Below, piece by piece: positions 46,033 to 54,700 of a DNA stretch of 64,000 nt. The notes beneath the pieces are model-generated. The model saw only the letters and a list, made by a program, of their open reading frames with translations. It searched no databases and was not told the origin of the DNA. Origin of the DNA: Tectiglobus sp965223355 (lineage in GTDB: Bacteria > Pseudomonadota > Alphaproteobacteria > Rhizobiales > Hyphomicrobiaceae); the NCBI GenBank assembly GCA_965223355.1, contig CBDCWE010000003.1, positions 2,356,001-2,420,000 on the forward strand. The letters run 5' to 3'. The first letter of the stretch is position 1; each line of letters opens with the position of its first letter. The translations under genes were made by a program, and so were the position numbers.

Positions 46033-47814
46033 ATGCTTTTGCGTAGCAAGTTCGCTCTATTTGCGGCGTTTGTGATCACTATTGCAATGGTGCAAACTCC
46101 CGCGCATTCCGCTGCGAGGTTCATCATTGTGAACGGCGACGGCGCCGGTGAGGGTTTCAACGATCGGACACCGGTAGCCCCGGTTGGCGGTAACACTGGC
46201 ACGACCTTGGGTGCGCAAAGACTAAAGGCGTTTCAGTTTGCTGCAGATATCTGGGGGGCGAGGCTAACCAGCTCCATTCCCATCCGCGTAAGGGGTGAAT
46301 GGAACCCACTGTCCTGTTCGAGGTACGGCGCCATACTCGGCCAAGCAGGCCCAATCCAGTTGTCTCGAGGTTTCAATGGTGCGCCGGTCCGCAACACATG
46401 GTACCCGGTCGCCCTTGCCAACGCACTGCGCGGTGCTGATCTGTATCCGGGTAGCGATGACATCGTAGCAAAGTTCAACAGCTCGATCGGTACGACATGC
46501 GCGTTTCCGAAAACCTGGTATTATGGCCTTGATGGCCGTCCCGGCCCGAGGCAGACCGACTTCGTGACCGTCTTGTTGCACGAGCTTGGGCACGGCTTAG
46601 GCTTTATGTCGACCGTTCGTATGAGCACCGGCGAGAAGATGCACGGTTCAGACGACGCCTATATGCGGCACCTGGTCCACGTTGGCGCGACGCCGTCTGA
46701 TTACCCGAGCATGACCAACGCCCAACGCGTAGCCGCCAGCAAGGCAAACGGCAACCTGGTTTGGGGCGGCGCGCATACCACGGCGGCAAGTGGCATCCTG
46801 ACTAGGGGCCGTGTCGGCAACCGCGTGCGCATATACGCGCCTAGCCGGCCGGTGCCCGGCTCCTCCATCTCTCACTTTGATACGGCGCTGTTCCCGAATT
46901 CGTTGATGGAACCGTCATATACGGAATCGATCCGCAATCCCGTGCTTGAAGTGCAGTTGCTCCGAGACATTGGCTGGCCGATCGACAATCGACCAACAAC
47001 ACCCAAAACTGCGAAGAATGTGTTCGCATCTGTTTTGCCGTATGCGCGCGCCGCACGAGCTGGCATTCGAGTAACTGCGTTCGGTAACATTCTAAACGCA
47101 TCCGGGAGCCAGGCGACGGGCTGCCGCATCGGGTGGCCAACGTCTGGCCCGCCTAGTGGGAACTTTGTTTACCGGGCTATCGATGCAGCTAACGCGAAAT
47201 TCACGGCACCTCAAAATACGCCGGTGAACATTGCCAGCGGTGCAGTTCAAAACTTCGTCTTCGGTTTCATACCGGCCGGGCCTTTTGCGGCTACCGACGT
47301 CCCTGTTTTGTTTTCCTGTGCCAACAAGGGTACGGTCGCAAGTATTGTCGGCGTAAATACATTCCTGGTTTCATCGTCGCTCAAACGGGGACCTGATCTG
47401 GTTGCTGTTAGCCGGACACTCAGTCGCGACGGACTTGTTCGACTGCCAAGTACCAACGGCCAGCAAATATTCGTTGCAGCCGCTGTAAATATTGGTGTGG
47501 CAGGAACGATTACGGCCAGCGCCGACGACGGTGCGAGCACGTTGCCGGTCGACCTGACGATTTGTCAGACCAATCCTGCAACAGGCGCATGTCTGCGCAC
47601 TGCCGCCTCATCGACAACCGCGCAGGTCCGGCACGATGAAATCGTGACGTACACCGTATTCGTCCGGGCCAAGGGATCAATTCCGTTCGACCCGGCAAAG
47701 AAGCGGCTGTTCCTGCGGCTTCGCCATAACGGTGTCGTCGTTGGCGCCACCCACGTCGCGCTATGTACCTCCTGCCCGTCTTCGAGTTCTGTCGTCGCAT
47801 CGGTGTCGAACTAG
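46033..47814 (+). CDS. Secreted zinc metallopeptidase-like protein
   Basis: A 593-residue exported protein with signal helix KFALFAAFVITIAMVQTPAH. A metzincin-like zinc motif HELGHGLGF starts at H183 (HExxHxxGF), but the usual third histidine or aspartate two residues on is serine, so catalysis is uncertain. The lines before it (WYYGLDGRPGPRQTDFVTVL) fit the family. The C-terminal 250 residues are Ig-like and beta-rich. ATG 46033 follows GGAG closely. It is co-transcribed with the preceding small secreted protein. Its stop TAG is the left edge of repeat B2. An HExxH protein with a role in surface remodelling is an inference. Confidence 0.75.
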   Translation: MLLRSKFALFAAFVITIAMVQTPAHSAARFIIVNGDGAGEGFNDRTPVAPVGGNTGTTLGAQRLKAFQFAADIWGARLTSSIPIRVRGEWNPLSCSRYGAILGQAGPIQLSRGFNGAPVRNTWYPVALANALRGADLYPGSDDIVAKFNSSIGTTCAFPKTWYYGLDGRPGPRQTDFVTVLLHELGHGLGFMSTVRMSTGEKMHGSDDAYMRHLVHVGATPSDYPSMTNAQRVAASKANGNLVWGGAHTTAASGILTRGRVGNRVRIYAPSRPVPGSSISHFDTALFPNSLMEPSYTESIRNPVLEVQLLRDIGWPIDNRPTTPKTAKNVFASVLPYARAARAGIRVTAFGNILNASGSQATGCRIGWPTSGPPSGNFVYRAIDAANAKFTAPQNTPVNIASGAVQNFVFGFIPAGPFAATDVPVLFSCANKGTVASIVGVNTFLVSSSLKRGPDLVAVSRTLSRDGLVRLPSTNGQQIFVAAAVNIGVAGTITASADDGASTLPVDLTICQTNPATGACLRTAASSTTAQVRHDEIVTYTVFVRAKGSIPFDPAKKRLFLRLRHNGVVVGATHVALCTSCPSSSSVVASVSN

Positions 47815-47989
47815 GAACGCCCTGGACAAGCTTGGGGCCAGGGGACCCATCCCCTGTGCGGGGCGTTTGAGGGGCGGACAAGTCCCGCAAGGATCGCCGC
47901 TTGGCGGCGATATGTTAAGGGCTCTGCCCTTAACGATCCCGCCAAAGGGCCGGGCCCTTTGGAAACCCGTGACTTACTCGGAGGTTTCT
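47815..47989 (+). repeat. Family B multi-hairpin repeat, copy B2
   Basis: This is the most complete copy of family B. In order it has CAGGGGACCCATCCCCTG, a degenerate GAGGGGCGGAC segment, ATCGCCGCTTGGCGGCGAT, TAAGGGCTCTGCCCTTA and CCAAAGGGCCGGGCCCTTTGG-type stems, ending GTGACTTACTCGGAGGTTTC. It begins right after the TAG stop of the metallopeptidase gene and ends in TTAG, where repeat A8 begins. Confidence 0.85.
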
Positions 47990-48129
47990 TAGATCATCGT
48001 GCCTTAAGTTGGAACCGGCGTTGCGGTTCCCAACTCGAGGCTTAGACACAAAGATGATCGCCACTTTGGAATCGAGCAACCTGCCTTTATTCGGGATCGT
48101 TCCGATTCCGGATAAAGGCAGGTTGCTCT
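47990..48129 (-). repeat. Family A double-hairpin repeat, degenerate copy A8
   Basis: A reverse-orientation copy with several mismatches (GTGCCTTAAGTTGGAACCGG, CCCAACTCGAGGCTTAGAC), so it is older than the other full copies. It shares the TTAG boundary with B2. Confidence 0.85.
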
Positions 48130-48677
48130 CGCATTTCGGCCAAGTGCGAGGCGCAAGAAGTCCCGCTGGCGGCTCAAACGCCGGCGCGGCATGACCGCGA
48201 TGGACGTGTGACGGACGCCACCGACAGCTTTTGCGCCGTTAAAGTGATCGGTCTCATCCTCACGGTGCTCCGCATCGCCCAAACAAGCGCGACGTCGATC
48301 TGCTCGCAATAAGCAGCGCGAGCGGACATATGATGAAGCAGAGACGCACGCCGCGCATCTCAACCGTGGTGGGGCTGGCCCCGAACGTCATGCCGACCAG
48401 CGAGGAAACCAACATTGCAGGCAAAAAAGAAAAAGGAGACAGAGCTCGTTGAGTTCTGTCTCCTCACATAAGGAGGCTATCCATCTTGGTGGAGGTCCCC
48501 CTTCAGCTCCCTAGACCTGGGACCGTTTATGGCTATGGTCGGGCCCCGACGCGAAACGCCGCAGCACGATGTCGGAACAACCCACAAGTGTCAAGTAATT
48601 GACATGTCAACGACTCATCCCATTGCATTGGGAAACACGAATGTGCTGACCTTGCCCGTGACAGAACTGAGACGAAA
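48130..48677. other. Intergenic region with a terminator-like hairpin
   Basis: About 550 bases with no reliable gene. A hairpin GGAGACAGA / TCTGTCTCC with an 11-base loop lies at 48435-48463 behind an A-rich run. In minus orientation it would be followed by U-rich sequence like a Rho-independent terminator, which would suit a leftward small transcript. The right end should carry the promoter of the TPP enzyme gene. Confidence 0.5.
48435..48463 (-). terminator. Hairpin with U-run on the minus strand
   Basis: A 9-bp stem GGAGACAGA / TCTGTCTCC. Reading leftward, the stem is followed by TTTTTCTTTTTTGC, a classic Rho-independent layout. What transcript it ends is unclear. Confidence 0.5.
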
Positions 48678-50378
48678 ATGGAAAAAATCTTACATAATCA
48701 AACAACCGGTGCGGAAGCGTTGGTCCGCCTGCTCGCGGCCCACGGAACCCGCGATATCTTTGGTTTATGCGGCGACACGTCGCTGCCGTTTTACGATGCG
48801 CTGCAGCGGCTCGATCACGGCATGTCCCATTACCTCACTCGCGACGAGCGCCACGCCGCCTATATGGCGGACGCCTATGCCCGAACGACCGGCAAAGTCG
48901 GAGTCTGCGAAGGCCCGAGCGGCGGCGGTGCAACCTACATTCTGCCCGGCGTCGTCGAGGCCAGTGAGTCGTCAATCCCGGTGCTGGCCATCACCACCGA
49001 CGTGGCCGTGCCCGCGGCAGGTCGTTTTCCATTGACCGAGCTGCGCCAGGACCAGCTGTTCCAGCCGCTGACAAAATGGAACGGCGTGATCGCCCACGTC
49101 GACCGGTTGGGTAACATGGTCCGTGCCGCCTATCGGGCGATGACGACCGGCACACCGGGCGCCGCCCATCTCGGGTTGCCGTTCGACGTGCAAAGGGCGC
49201 CGGCAAAGGCAGACGACATCTGGGCCCAGCCCGGCTTCGAGACCTTCCCGGCATGGCCGGCGGCACCGGCATCGGCGGCGATCGAGCAGGCCGCCAGGGC
49301 GATTGTCACGGCCAGATCACCGATCATCGTATGCGGCGGCGGTGTCGTCATAGCCGGAGCCGAAGATCAACTCAGAGCCCTTGCCGAGAGCTTGAATATC
49401 GTTGTTGCAACGACGGTGAGCGGTCAGGGCAGCCTCGCCGACAGTCATCCCAACTGCCTGGGCGTGGTTGGCTCCAACGGTGGTGTGGCGGCAACCCGCG
49501 AGGCGATCGTGAATGCCGATCTCGTCGTCTTTATCGGCTGTCGTGCCGGCTCCGTCACGACCGAGCGCTGGCGGTTCCCGGCACCGGGCACCACGATTGT
49601 GCACATCGACTCAAATCCGATGGCGATCTCGGCAAGCTACGAAACCGCCTATCCCGTTTTGGGCGATGCCAAGCTCGCGCTGGCAGCCCTCAACCGGGCG
49701 CTCAGCGACGAGGCCAAACTGCCGGACTTCGGCGGTCGCCAGGTCGTTGCCAACGCCAAAGCCAAGAAATTTGCCATATTTGACGAATTGGCTAGGTCCG
49801 ATGCGACCCCAATCCGTCCGGAACGCCTGGTCGCCGACCTCAACGCAGTCCTGCCCGACGATGCCGTCGTTGTTTGCGACCCTGGTACGCCTTGCCCCTA
49901 TTTTTCGGCCTATTACCGCTGTGCTCGGCCGGGCCGCTATTTCATATCGAATCGCGCCCATGGCGCCTTGGGATTTTCGATCCCAGCGGCAATGGGCGCG
50001 CAAATCGGCCGACCGAATTCCAAGGTTGTCGCGGTCATGGGTGACGGCAGCTTTGCGTTTGCGGTGGGCGAATTCGAAACCATCGTGCGCTACAACCTGC
50101 CAATCCTGTTCGTCGTCGTCTCGAACGCGGTGTTCGGCTGGATCAAGGCCGGCCAAAAGGCCGGCTTCGGCCAACGTTATTTCTCGGTCGATTTTTCCGA
50201 GACCGATCATGCCAAAGTGGCGCAGGCCTACGGCGTCAAATCTTGGCGCGTCGAAGATCCCAATGCTCTCGCAAGCGTCTTGAAGGCGGCTTCGGGACAC
50301 GACGGCCCGGCCCTGGTCGACGTCGTTTCGCAGCCGCTTCACGAAGCCAACGCGCCGGTCAGCGAGTGGATCGCGTAG
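48678..50378 (+). CDS. Thiamine-diphosphate enzyme, acetolactate-synthase-like
   Basis: A 566-residue ThDP-dependent enzyme with the three usual domains: N-terminal pyrimidine-binding (GDTSLPFYDALQ, then GPSGGGATYILPGVV), a central domain (about 190-330) and a C-terminal pyrophosphate-binding domain with GDGSFAFAVGEF and the N...GW part (SNAVFGW). It resembles IlvB, benzoylformate decarboxylase and sulfoacetaldehyde-type members. No regulatory subunit (ilvN) follows, so it is probably catabolic and not branched-chain synthesis. It lies upstream of a GNAT gene and an AtuA/DUF4387 pair on the same strand. Confidence 0.88.
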   Translation: MEKILHNQTTGAEALVRLLAAHGTRDIFGLCGDTSLPFYDALQRLDHGMSHYLTRDERHAAYMADAYARTTGKVGVCEGPSGGGATYILPGVVEASESSIPVLAITTDVAVPAAGRFPLTELRQDQLFQPLTKWNGVIAHVDRLGNMVRAAYRAMTTGTPGAAHLGLPFDVQRAPAKADDIWAQPGFETFPAWPAAPASAAIEQAARAIVTARSPIIVCGGGVVIAGAEDQLRALAESLNIVVATTVSGQGSLADSHPNCLGVVGSNGGVAATREAIVNADLVVFIGCRAGSVTTERWRFPAPGTTIVHIDSNPMAISASYETAYPVLGDAKLALAALNRALSDEAKLPDFGGRQVVANAKAKKFAIFDELARSDATPIRPERLVADLNAVLPDDAVVVCDPGTPCPYFSAYYRCARPGRYFISNRAHGALGFSIPAAMGAQIGRPNSKVVAVMGDGSFAFAVGEFETIVRYNLPILFVVVSNAVFGWIKAGQKAGFGQRYFSVDFSETDHAKVAQAYGVKSWRVEDPNALASVLKAASGHDGPALVDVVSQPLHEANAPVSEWIA

Positions 50379-50516
50379 TCCTTCGCTTGTCGACAGCCGG
50401 GCTGGCGGCCGGATGGTGGTCAAGTCGGGCTAACCATACCCGTGATTGCTCATTCCGGCCTGACGCGAGAGGCGGTATTCTGCCTGCAATCATATATTGG
50501 GCGACAGGTGCGGCGC

Positions 50517-51710
50517 ATGGCAGCGGCCATCCGCAACCTTGGATGTTGGGACAGGACTTTGACCAGGTTCACTTTCCGCTGCCTCGACAGCATGGCCGAC
50601 ATTGGTCGCGATGATTGGCAACGCCTCTATCAATCGAACACGGAAGGCTATGACTATTTCGTCGCCTGCGAGACGGCGCCGGCCCCGACGTTTGTCTATT
50701 CGGCCGTTGGTGTATTTGACGGCGACCACCTGGTCGCCGGCGGTCCGCTGTTTCGCACGGCGTTCGACCCGGGGTTGGTCCTCGACGGCAATGTCAAATC
50801 GGTGTTCAACTTCGTAAGTCGGGCGCTGCCGTCTATCTCGCGGGTTACGATCATCGGCTTTGGCTCACCTCACTCTCAGGAGTCAACCCTCGCGTTCGAC
50901 GCCCGGCTGTCCCCGAATGAACGCCGTGAAGCACTGGTCGCACTGAGTAACGGCATCGAATTCCTCGCCCGCCAGACGCAGTCGCAGATAATCTTGTTCA
51001 AGGATATCGGCGCAGACCTTGCGGCGTGGGGGGATGATATTTTGCAGACCGCCGGCTACCGCCGCGCCGTTGCATTGCCGGTGGCCACGCTTGCGGTTCC
51101 GCAGACGGAGGATGACTACTTCAAATCGCTGTCGGCCAATATGCGCAGCAACCTGCGCCGCCGCTTGAAGCGCGCACAGGGCGTTCGCATCGAAATCCGC
51201 AATACCAGCGACGGTCTGTCCGACCAACTCTATCAATTGCGCAGGTCGACGATGCAGCGCGCCGCCGTCGACTATGCTCAGTTCGCCGAGACCGGACCGG
51301 GCTTTTATGAAGCCGTTCTCGCCGGCATGCGCGACCAGGCGCAATTGCTCACCTACTGGCGCGATGATGAACTGATCGGATTTACCATGGTGCTCTTGGG
51401 TCCCGACCAATTGATCCAGAATTACAATGGCATGCGCTATCCCGAAGGCCCCGACAATGGTCTGTTCTACCTCGACTGGATGACCCAGCTGCGCCTGTGC
51501 ATGGAACGCGGCATTGGCGAGATGCAGTCAGGCGTGACGACATACCTGATCAAGGCCCGCCTCGGCAGCCAATTTCACCGCAGCTACCTCTACGTCCGCC
51601 ATCGTTATGGTGCCATCAACACGATCGTTGGCCGGCTCGTTCCAACCATCAATCTGGAACACACCGACCCGGGCCTGCTCGAACTTGGCGATCGCGCTCC
51701 ATTTGCCTGA
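50517..51710 (+). CDS. GNAT/FemAB-like acetyltransferase
   Basis: A 397-residue protein with a GNAT fold in the FemAB-like (Acetyltransf_6) arrangement. LSANMRSNLRRRLKRAQGVR and LLTYWRDDELIGFTMVLLGP are the recognisable parts. It probably transfers an acyl or aminoacyl group to an unknown acceptor. The start is uncertain: ATG 50517 and 50592 are both plausible, and an ATG at 50442 would extend further into poorly conserved sequence. The gene follows the ThDP enzyme on the same strand by about 140 bases. Confidence 0.75.
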   Translation: MAAAIRNLGCWDRTLTRFTFRCLDSMADIGRDDWQRLYQSNTEGYDYFVACETAPAPTFVYSAVGVFDGDHLVAGGPLFRTAFDPGLVLDGNVKSVFNFVSRALPSISRVTIIGFGSPHSQESTLAFDARLSPNERREALVALSNGIEFLARQTQSQIILFKDIGADLAAWGDDILQTAGYRRAVALPVATLAVPQTEDDYFKSLSANMRSNLRRRLKRAQGVRIEIRNTSDGLSDQLYQLRRSTMQRAAVDYAQFAETGPGFYEAVLAGMRDQAQLLTYWRDDELIGFTMVLLGPDQLIQNYNGMRYPEGPDNGLFYLDWMTQLRLCMERGIGEMQSGVTTYLIKARLGSQFHRSYLYVRHRYGAINTIVGRLVPTINLEHTDPGLLELGDRAPFA

Positions 51711-51877
51711 GTTGACGCCTCACTGCGCCTGCGCCGTTGTCCGGGTGACCGCCAGCACGGCTTGCCAGGTCGGTCTTTGCTGGTGCAAGTAGAGATGCTG
51801 ACAGCCTATGATCACGCGGCCCGGCGTCAAGCGAACCGGGGTGGTTGCAGTTCCGTCCGAAGGGCACCGGGAGGTTG

Positions 51878-53212
51878 ATGATGTTAAGAATGGGCTCTGG
51901 TGCCGGCTTTTCCTCAGATCGCCTGCAACCCGCCGTCGATCTCGCACGGGACGGCGCGCTCGACTGGCTCGTGTTTGAAACCATCGGCGAGCGCACTTTG
52001 GCGTTCGCTCATCGCGACCGGCAACGCGATCCCAACCGTGGCTACAACCCGCAACTGGCGATACGCATGCGCCGCGTGCTTGAGGACTGCCGCAAAAACG
52101 GCACGCGGATCCTGACCAACATGGGGGTCGCAAATGTTCCCGCGGCTGCCGAGGTCGTCGTCAACATCGCGCGCGAACTCGGGCTTACAGGCTTGCGCGT
52201 TGCTACCGTTGAGGGCGATGACGTCACCGCTCTGATCGATGATGAGACGACCCTCATCGACGGTGCCAACCAAACCGTCGCCGACGTCGGCTGTGCGCTG
52301 GTCGGCGCCAATGCCTACCTCGGCACCGAGGCAATTCTGCCTGCCGTTGCAACCGGCGCCGACGTTATCATCACCGGGCGGGTTGCCGATCCCTCCCTGT
52401 TTCTCGCGCCCATTGTCGACCATTACGGCTGGCGGCTTGATGATTGGGACAAGCTCGGGAAAGGCACCCTGGTCGGTCACCTGATGGAGTGCGGTATGCA
52501 GGTCACCGGCGGTTATTTCGCCGATCCCGGCCTCAAGGACGTGCCGCGGCTCGCCGATTGCGGCTATCCCATCGCCGAGGTCGAGGACAACGGCGATGCT
52601 ACGATCACTAAGCTGCGGTCGGCCGGCGGCGGCGTCACGGAGCGGACGGTCAAGGAGCAGATGCTCTACGAGGTTCACGACCCCGCCAATTACTTAACGC
52701 CTGACGTCACCGCCGACTTTTCGAGGGTTGCGATTGATGATTTGGGTGACAGCCGCGTGCACGTCTCCAACTGCTCCGGGCGCGCACGCCCACGCCAGCT
52801 TAAAGTCACGGTCGGCTTCGACGGCGGCTTTTTCGGCGAGGCCGGTGCCAGCTATGCCGGGCCCAATGCTGCCGCCCGTGCGCAATTGGGCGCTGAGGTT
52901 CTGGCCGAACTCATCGACCGCATTCCCGGCGCTGCCGGCCGCTACCGGATCGATCTTATCGGCCTCAACGCGCTGCATGCGACAGCCCATGACAACGCCT
53001 CGGACAGCAACGACGTCCGCATTCGCGTCGCCATGCGCAGCCCGGATCGTGATGTCGTTGCAATGATGCTGTGGGAAGTCGAGGCGCTATTGTGTTGCGG
53101 ACCGGCCGGCGGTGGCGGCTATCGCGGACAGATCACACCGAGCGTGATCACCCGCTCGACCATGATTGACCGCGCGGCCGTCGACCCGCGTGTAAAGGTT
53201 TATACGGCATGA
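51878..53212 (+). CDS. AtuA-family protein (DUF1446)
   Basis: A 444-residue protein of the acyclic terpene utilisation AtuA family, opening MLRMGSGAGFSSDRLQPAVD and containing ALDWLVFETIGERTLAFAHR. Members are found in terpene and related branched-acyl catabolic clusters, and the biochemical activity is not settled. ATG 51878 follows GGGAGG at a good distance. Its stop overlaps the next start (ATGA), so the pair is translationally coupled. An N-terminal domain and a second half around residue 260 (RVHVSNCSGRARPRQLKVTV) are typical. Confidence 0.85.
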   Translation: MMLRMGSGAGFSSDRLQPAVDLARDGALDWLVFETIGERTLAFAHRDRQRDPNRGYNPQLAIRMRRVLEDCRKNGTRILTNMGVANVPAAAEVVVNIARELGLTGLRVATVEGDDVTALIDDETTLIDGANQTVADVGCALVGANAYLGTEAILPAVATGADVIITGRVADPSLFLAPIVDHYGWRLDDWDKLGKGTLVGHLMECGMQVTGGYFADPGLKDVPRLADCGYPIAEVEDNGDATITKLRSAGGGVTERTVKEQMLYEVHDPANYLTPDVTADFSRVAIDDLGDSRVHVSNCSGRARPRQLKVTVGFDGGFFGEAGASYAGPNAAARAQLGAEVLAELIDRIPGAAGRYRIDLIGLNALHATAHDNASDSNDVRIRVAMRSPDRDVVAMMLWEVEALLCCGPAGGGGYRGQITPSVITRSTMIDRAAVDPRVKVYTA

Positions 53213-53544
53213 CTCGTACTGTCGCGCTCCATCAATTGGCCCACGCCCGCGCCGGCGATAAGGGCAACACATCGTCGGTCTCGGTTTGGGCCTATGATCC
53301 GGGCGATTACCTCTTGATCAAGGCGCAACTGACCGCGGAACGCGTCAAGAACGCCTTTCCGCGTCTTATCCAGGGCGACGTCAAACGCTACGAACTTGAC
53401 CACTTGCACGGCCTCAACTTTGTCATGCATGATGCGCTGGAAGGCGGTGTGAACACATCTCTCGGCCTCGACGGCCACGGCAAGTCCTGGAGTTATCTGC
53501 TTCTCGGCCTATCAATCGACGTCCCGGAAAATCGCCAAAGTTGA
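53209..53544 (+). CDS. DUF4387 / AtuA C-terminal-like protein
   Basis: A 111-residue protein starting at an ATG that overlaps the AtuA stop (ATGA). TVALHQLAHARAGDKGNTSS and VSVWAYDPGDYLLIKAQLTA match the small partner domain that is fused to, or follows, AtuA. It completes the AtuA pair. The function is unknown beyond this association. Confidence 0.87.
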   Translation: MTRTVALHQLAHARAGDKGNTSSVSVWAYDPGDYLLIKAQLTAERVKNAFPRLIQGDVKRYELDHLHGLNFVMHDALEGGVNTSLGLDGHGKSWSYLLLGLSIDVPENRQS

Positions 53545-53630
53545 CTGCCAGGTTGACCACAACTTGAATTTGAGCTTCGCAGCGGTCGGCAGACTTTGTA
53601 CGGCCAACCGTCGAACCGCCGGAGAATGAA

Positions 53631-54281
53631 ATGCGTTTCACCCGAACGACCGGTCTCGTGCTGTCGGCGATGCTGAGTGTCGTTGTGTCTACTATTGCGC
53701 GAGCCGACGTGCTGTCGACGCACGATTGTTTTGCCAACGACGCCATGATGCGCATCAGGGGCTGCACCGAATTGCTGCAACGCAAGTCGCTTGATCCGGG
53801 GACGCGGTCACGTGCCTTCGCGACCCGCGCACTCGGTCTGTCGCTGATCGGCCGCTACACCGACGCGATCAAGGACTACGACTCGGCCCTGGCGATCATT
53901 CCAGACTACCCCATCGCCCTCAACAATCGCGCCTGGGCGCTGTTCAAGCTCGGCCGGGTCGTGGAAGCCCAGCCGGATGTTGAGAAATCGCTCGCCCTCG
54001 ATCCGACCAGCCCGCACGCTTATGACACCCGCGCCCACGTCCGCCAGGCTTTGGGACAACGGTCAGCGGCGCTCAAGGACTACAATCTCGCCATGCGGCT
54101 CGGCGGCCCGAAGATGGTCAAGTTGTATCAGTGTGGGCTGCAGGGATCCGGCCATTACATCGGCGCTGTCACCGGCATTATCACCGAGCAGCTCAAGCTG
54201 GCGCTCAAGGAATGTGTTACGGCGGCCACGCAATGCGACCCGCTGCCGCCCGACGAAGAGTGCAAGATTGCAACGTCCTGA
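53631..54281 (+). CDS. Exported TPR-repeat protein
   Basis: A 216-residue protein with a signal peptide (RFTRTTGLVLSAMLSVVVST, then IARADV). Three TPR motifs follow between residues about 60 and 165: GLSLIGRYTDAIKDYDSALA, IALNNRAWALFKLGRVVEAQ and AYDTRAHVRQALGQRSAALK. TPRs mediate protein contacts. The periplasmic or cell-surface partner is unknown. The C-terminal C-rich part (LKECVTAATQCDPLPPDEEC) may hold disulfides. It follows DUF4387 on the same strand after 86 bases, but a role in the same pathway is not indicated. Confidence 0.8.
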   Translation: MRFTRTTGLVLSAMLSVVVSTIARADVLSTHDCFANDAMMRIRGCTELLQRKSLDPGTRSRAFATRALGLSLIGRYTDAIKDYDSALAIIPDYPIALNNRAWALFKLGRVVEAQPDVEKSLALDPTSPHAYDTRAHVRQALGQRSAALKDYNLAMRLGGPKMVKLYQCGLQGSGHYIGAVTGIITEQLKLALKECVTAATQCDPLPPDEECKIATS

Positions 54282-54390
54282 TCGCGAAGCCTCGGCCCGG
54301 CCGGCCCAGAGTATCCGTGTTGGTCAAGTGAGTGGATGGTGGTGTCCATGTCCGGTCATCGCAGACGCGTGCGTTGGCGGCACGATCAAG

Positions 54391-54512
54391 GCAACCTCTG
54401 ACCAAAAGTCCGGGGTCCAGGGGATAGATCCCCTGGTCGGGGAGTTTGAGGGGCTGAAAGCCCCTCAAGGATCGCCGCAACGCGGCGATTGGCTATAAGG
54501 GCGCCGCCCTTC
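54391..54512 (+). repeat. Family B multi-hairpin repeat, copy B3
   Basis: The left end GCAACCTCTGACCAAAAGTC resembles the GGAACCTCTGA end at 58891. It then carries CCAGGGGATAGATCCCCTGG, GAGGGGCTGAAAGCCCCTC and ATCGCCGCAACGCGGCGAT stems, and is truncated after GGGCGCCGCCC. It lies between the TPR gene and ccr. Confidence 0.87.
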
Positions 54513-54700
54513 CTTTCCCGACGGTCATCGCGGTGCTGGTCACTGGCACCCGTTTGTCCGCGCGTGCCGAGCCCGGAGATCGTCGCACGGCGGTGCCGCA
54601 AGCCGCACTCACGATCCCTGCCGAGCGATGGGTCCCGTGGCCAAGCCACGGGATGACACGGATCATTTTTGAGAGCGCGCGCAACGCACCGATCGGCCGA

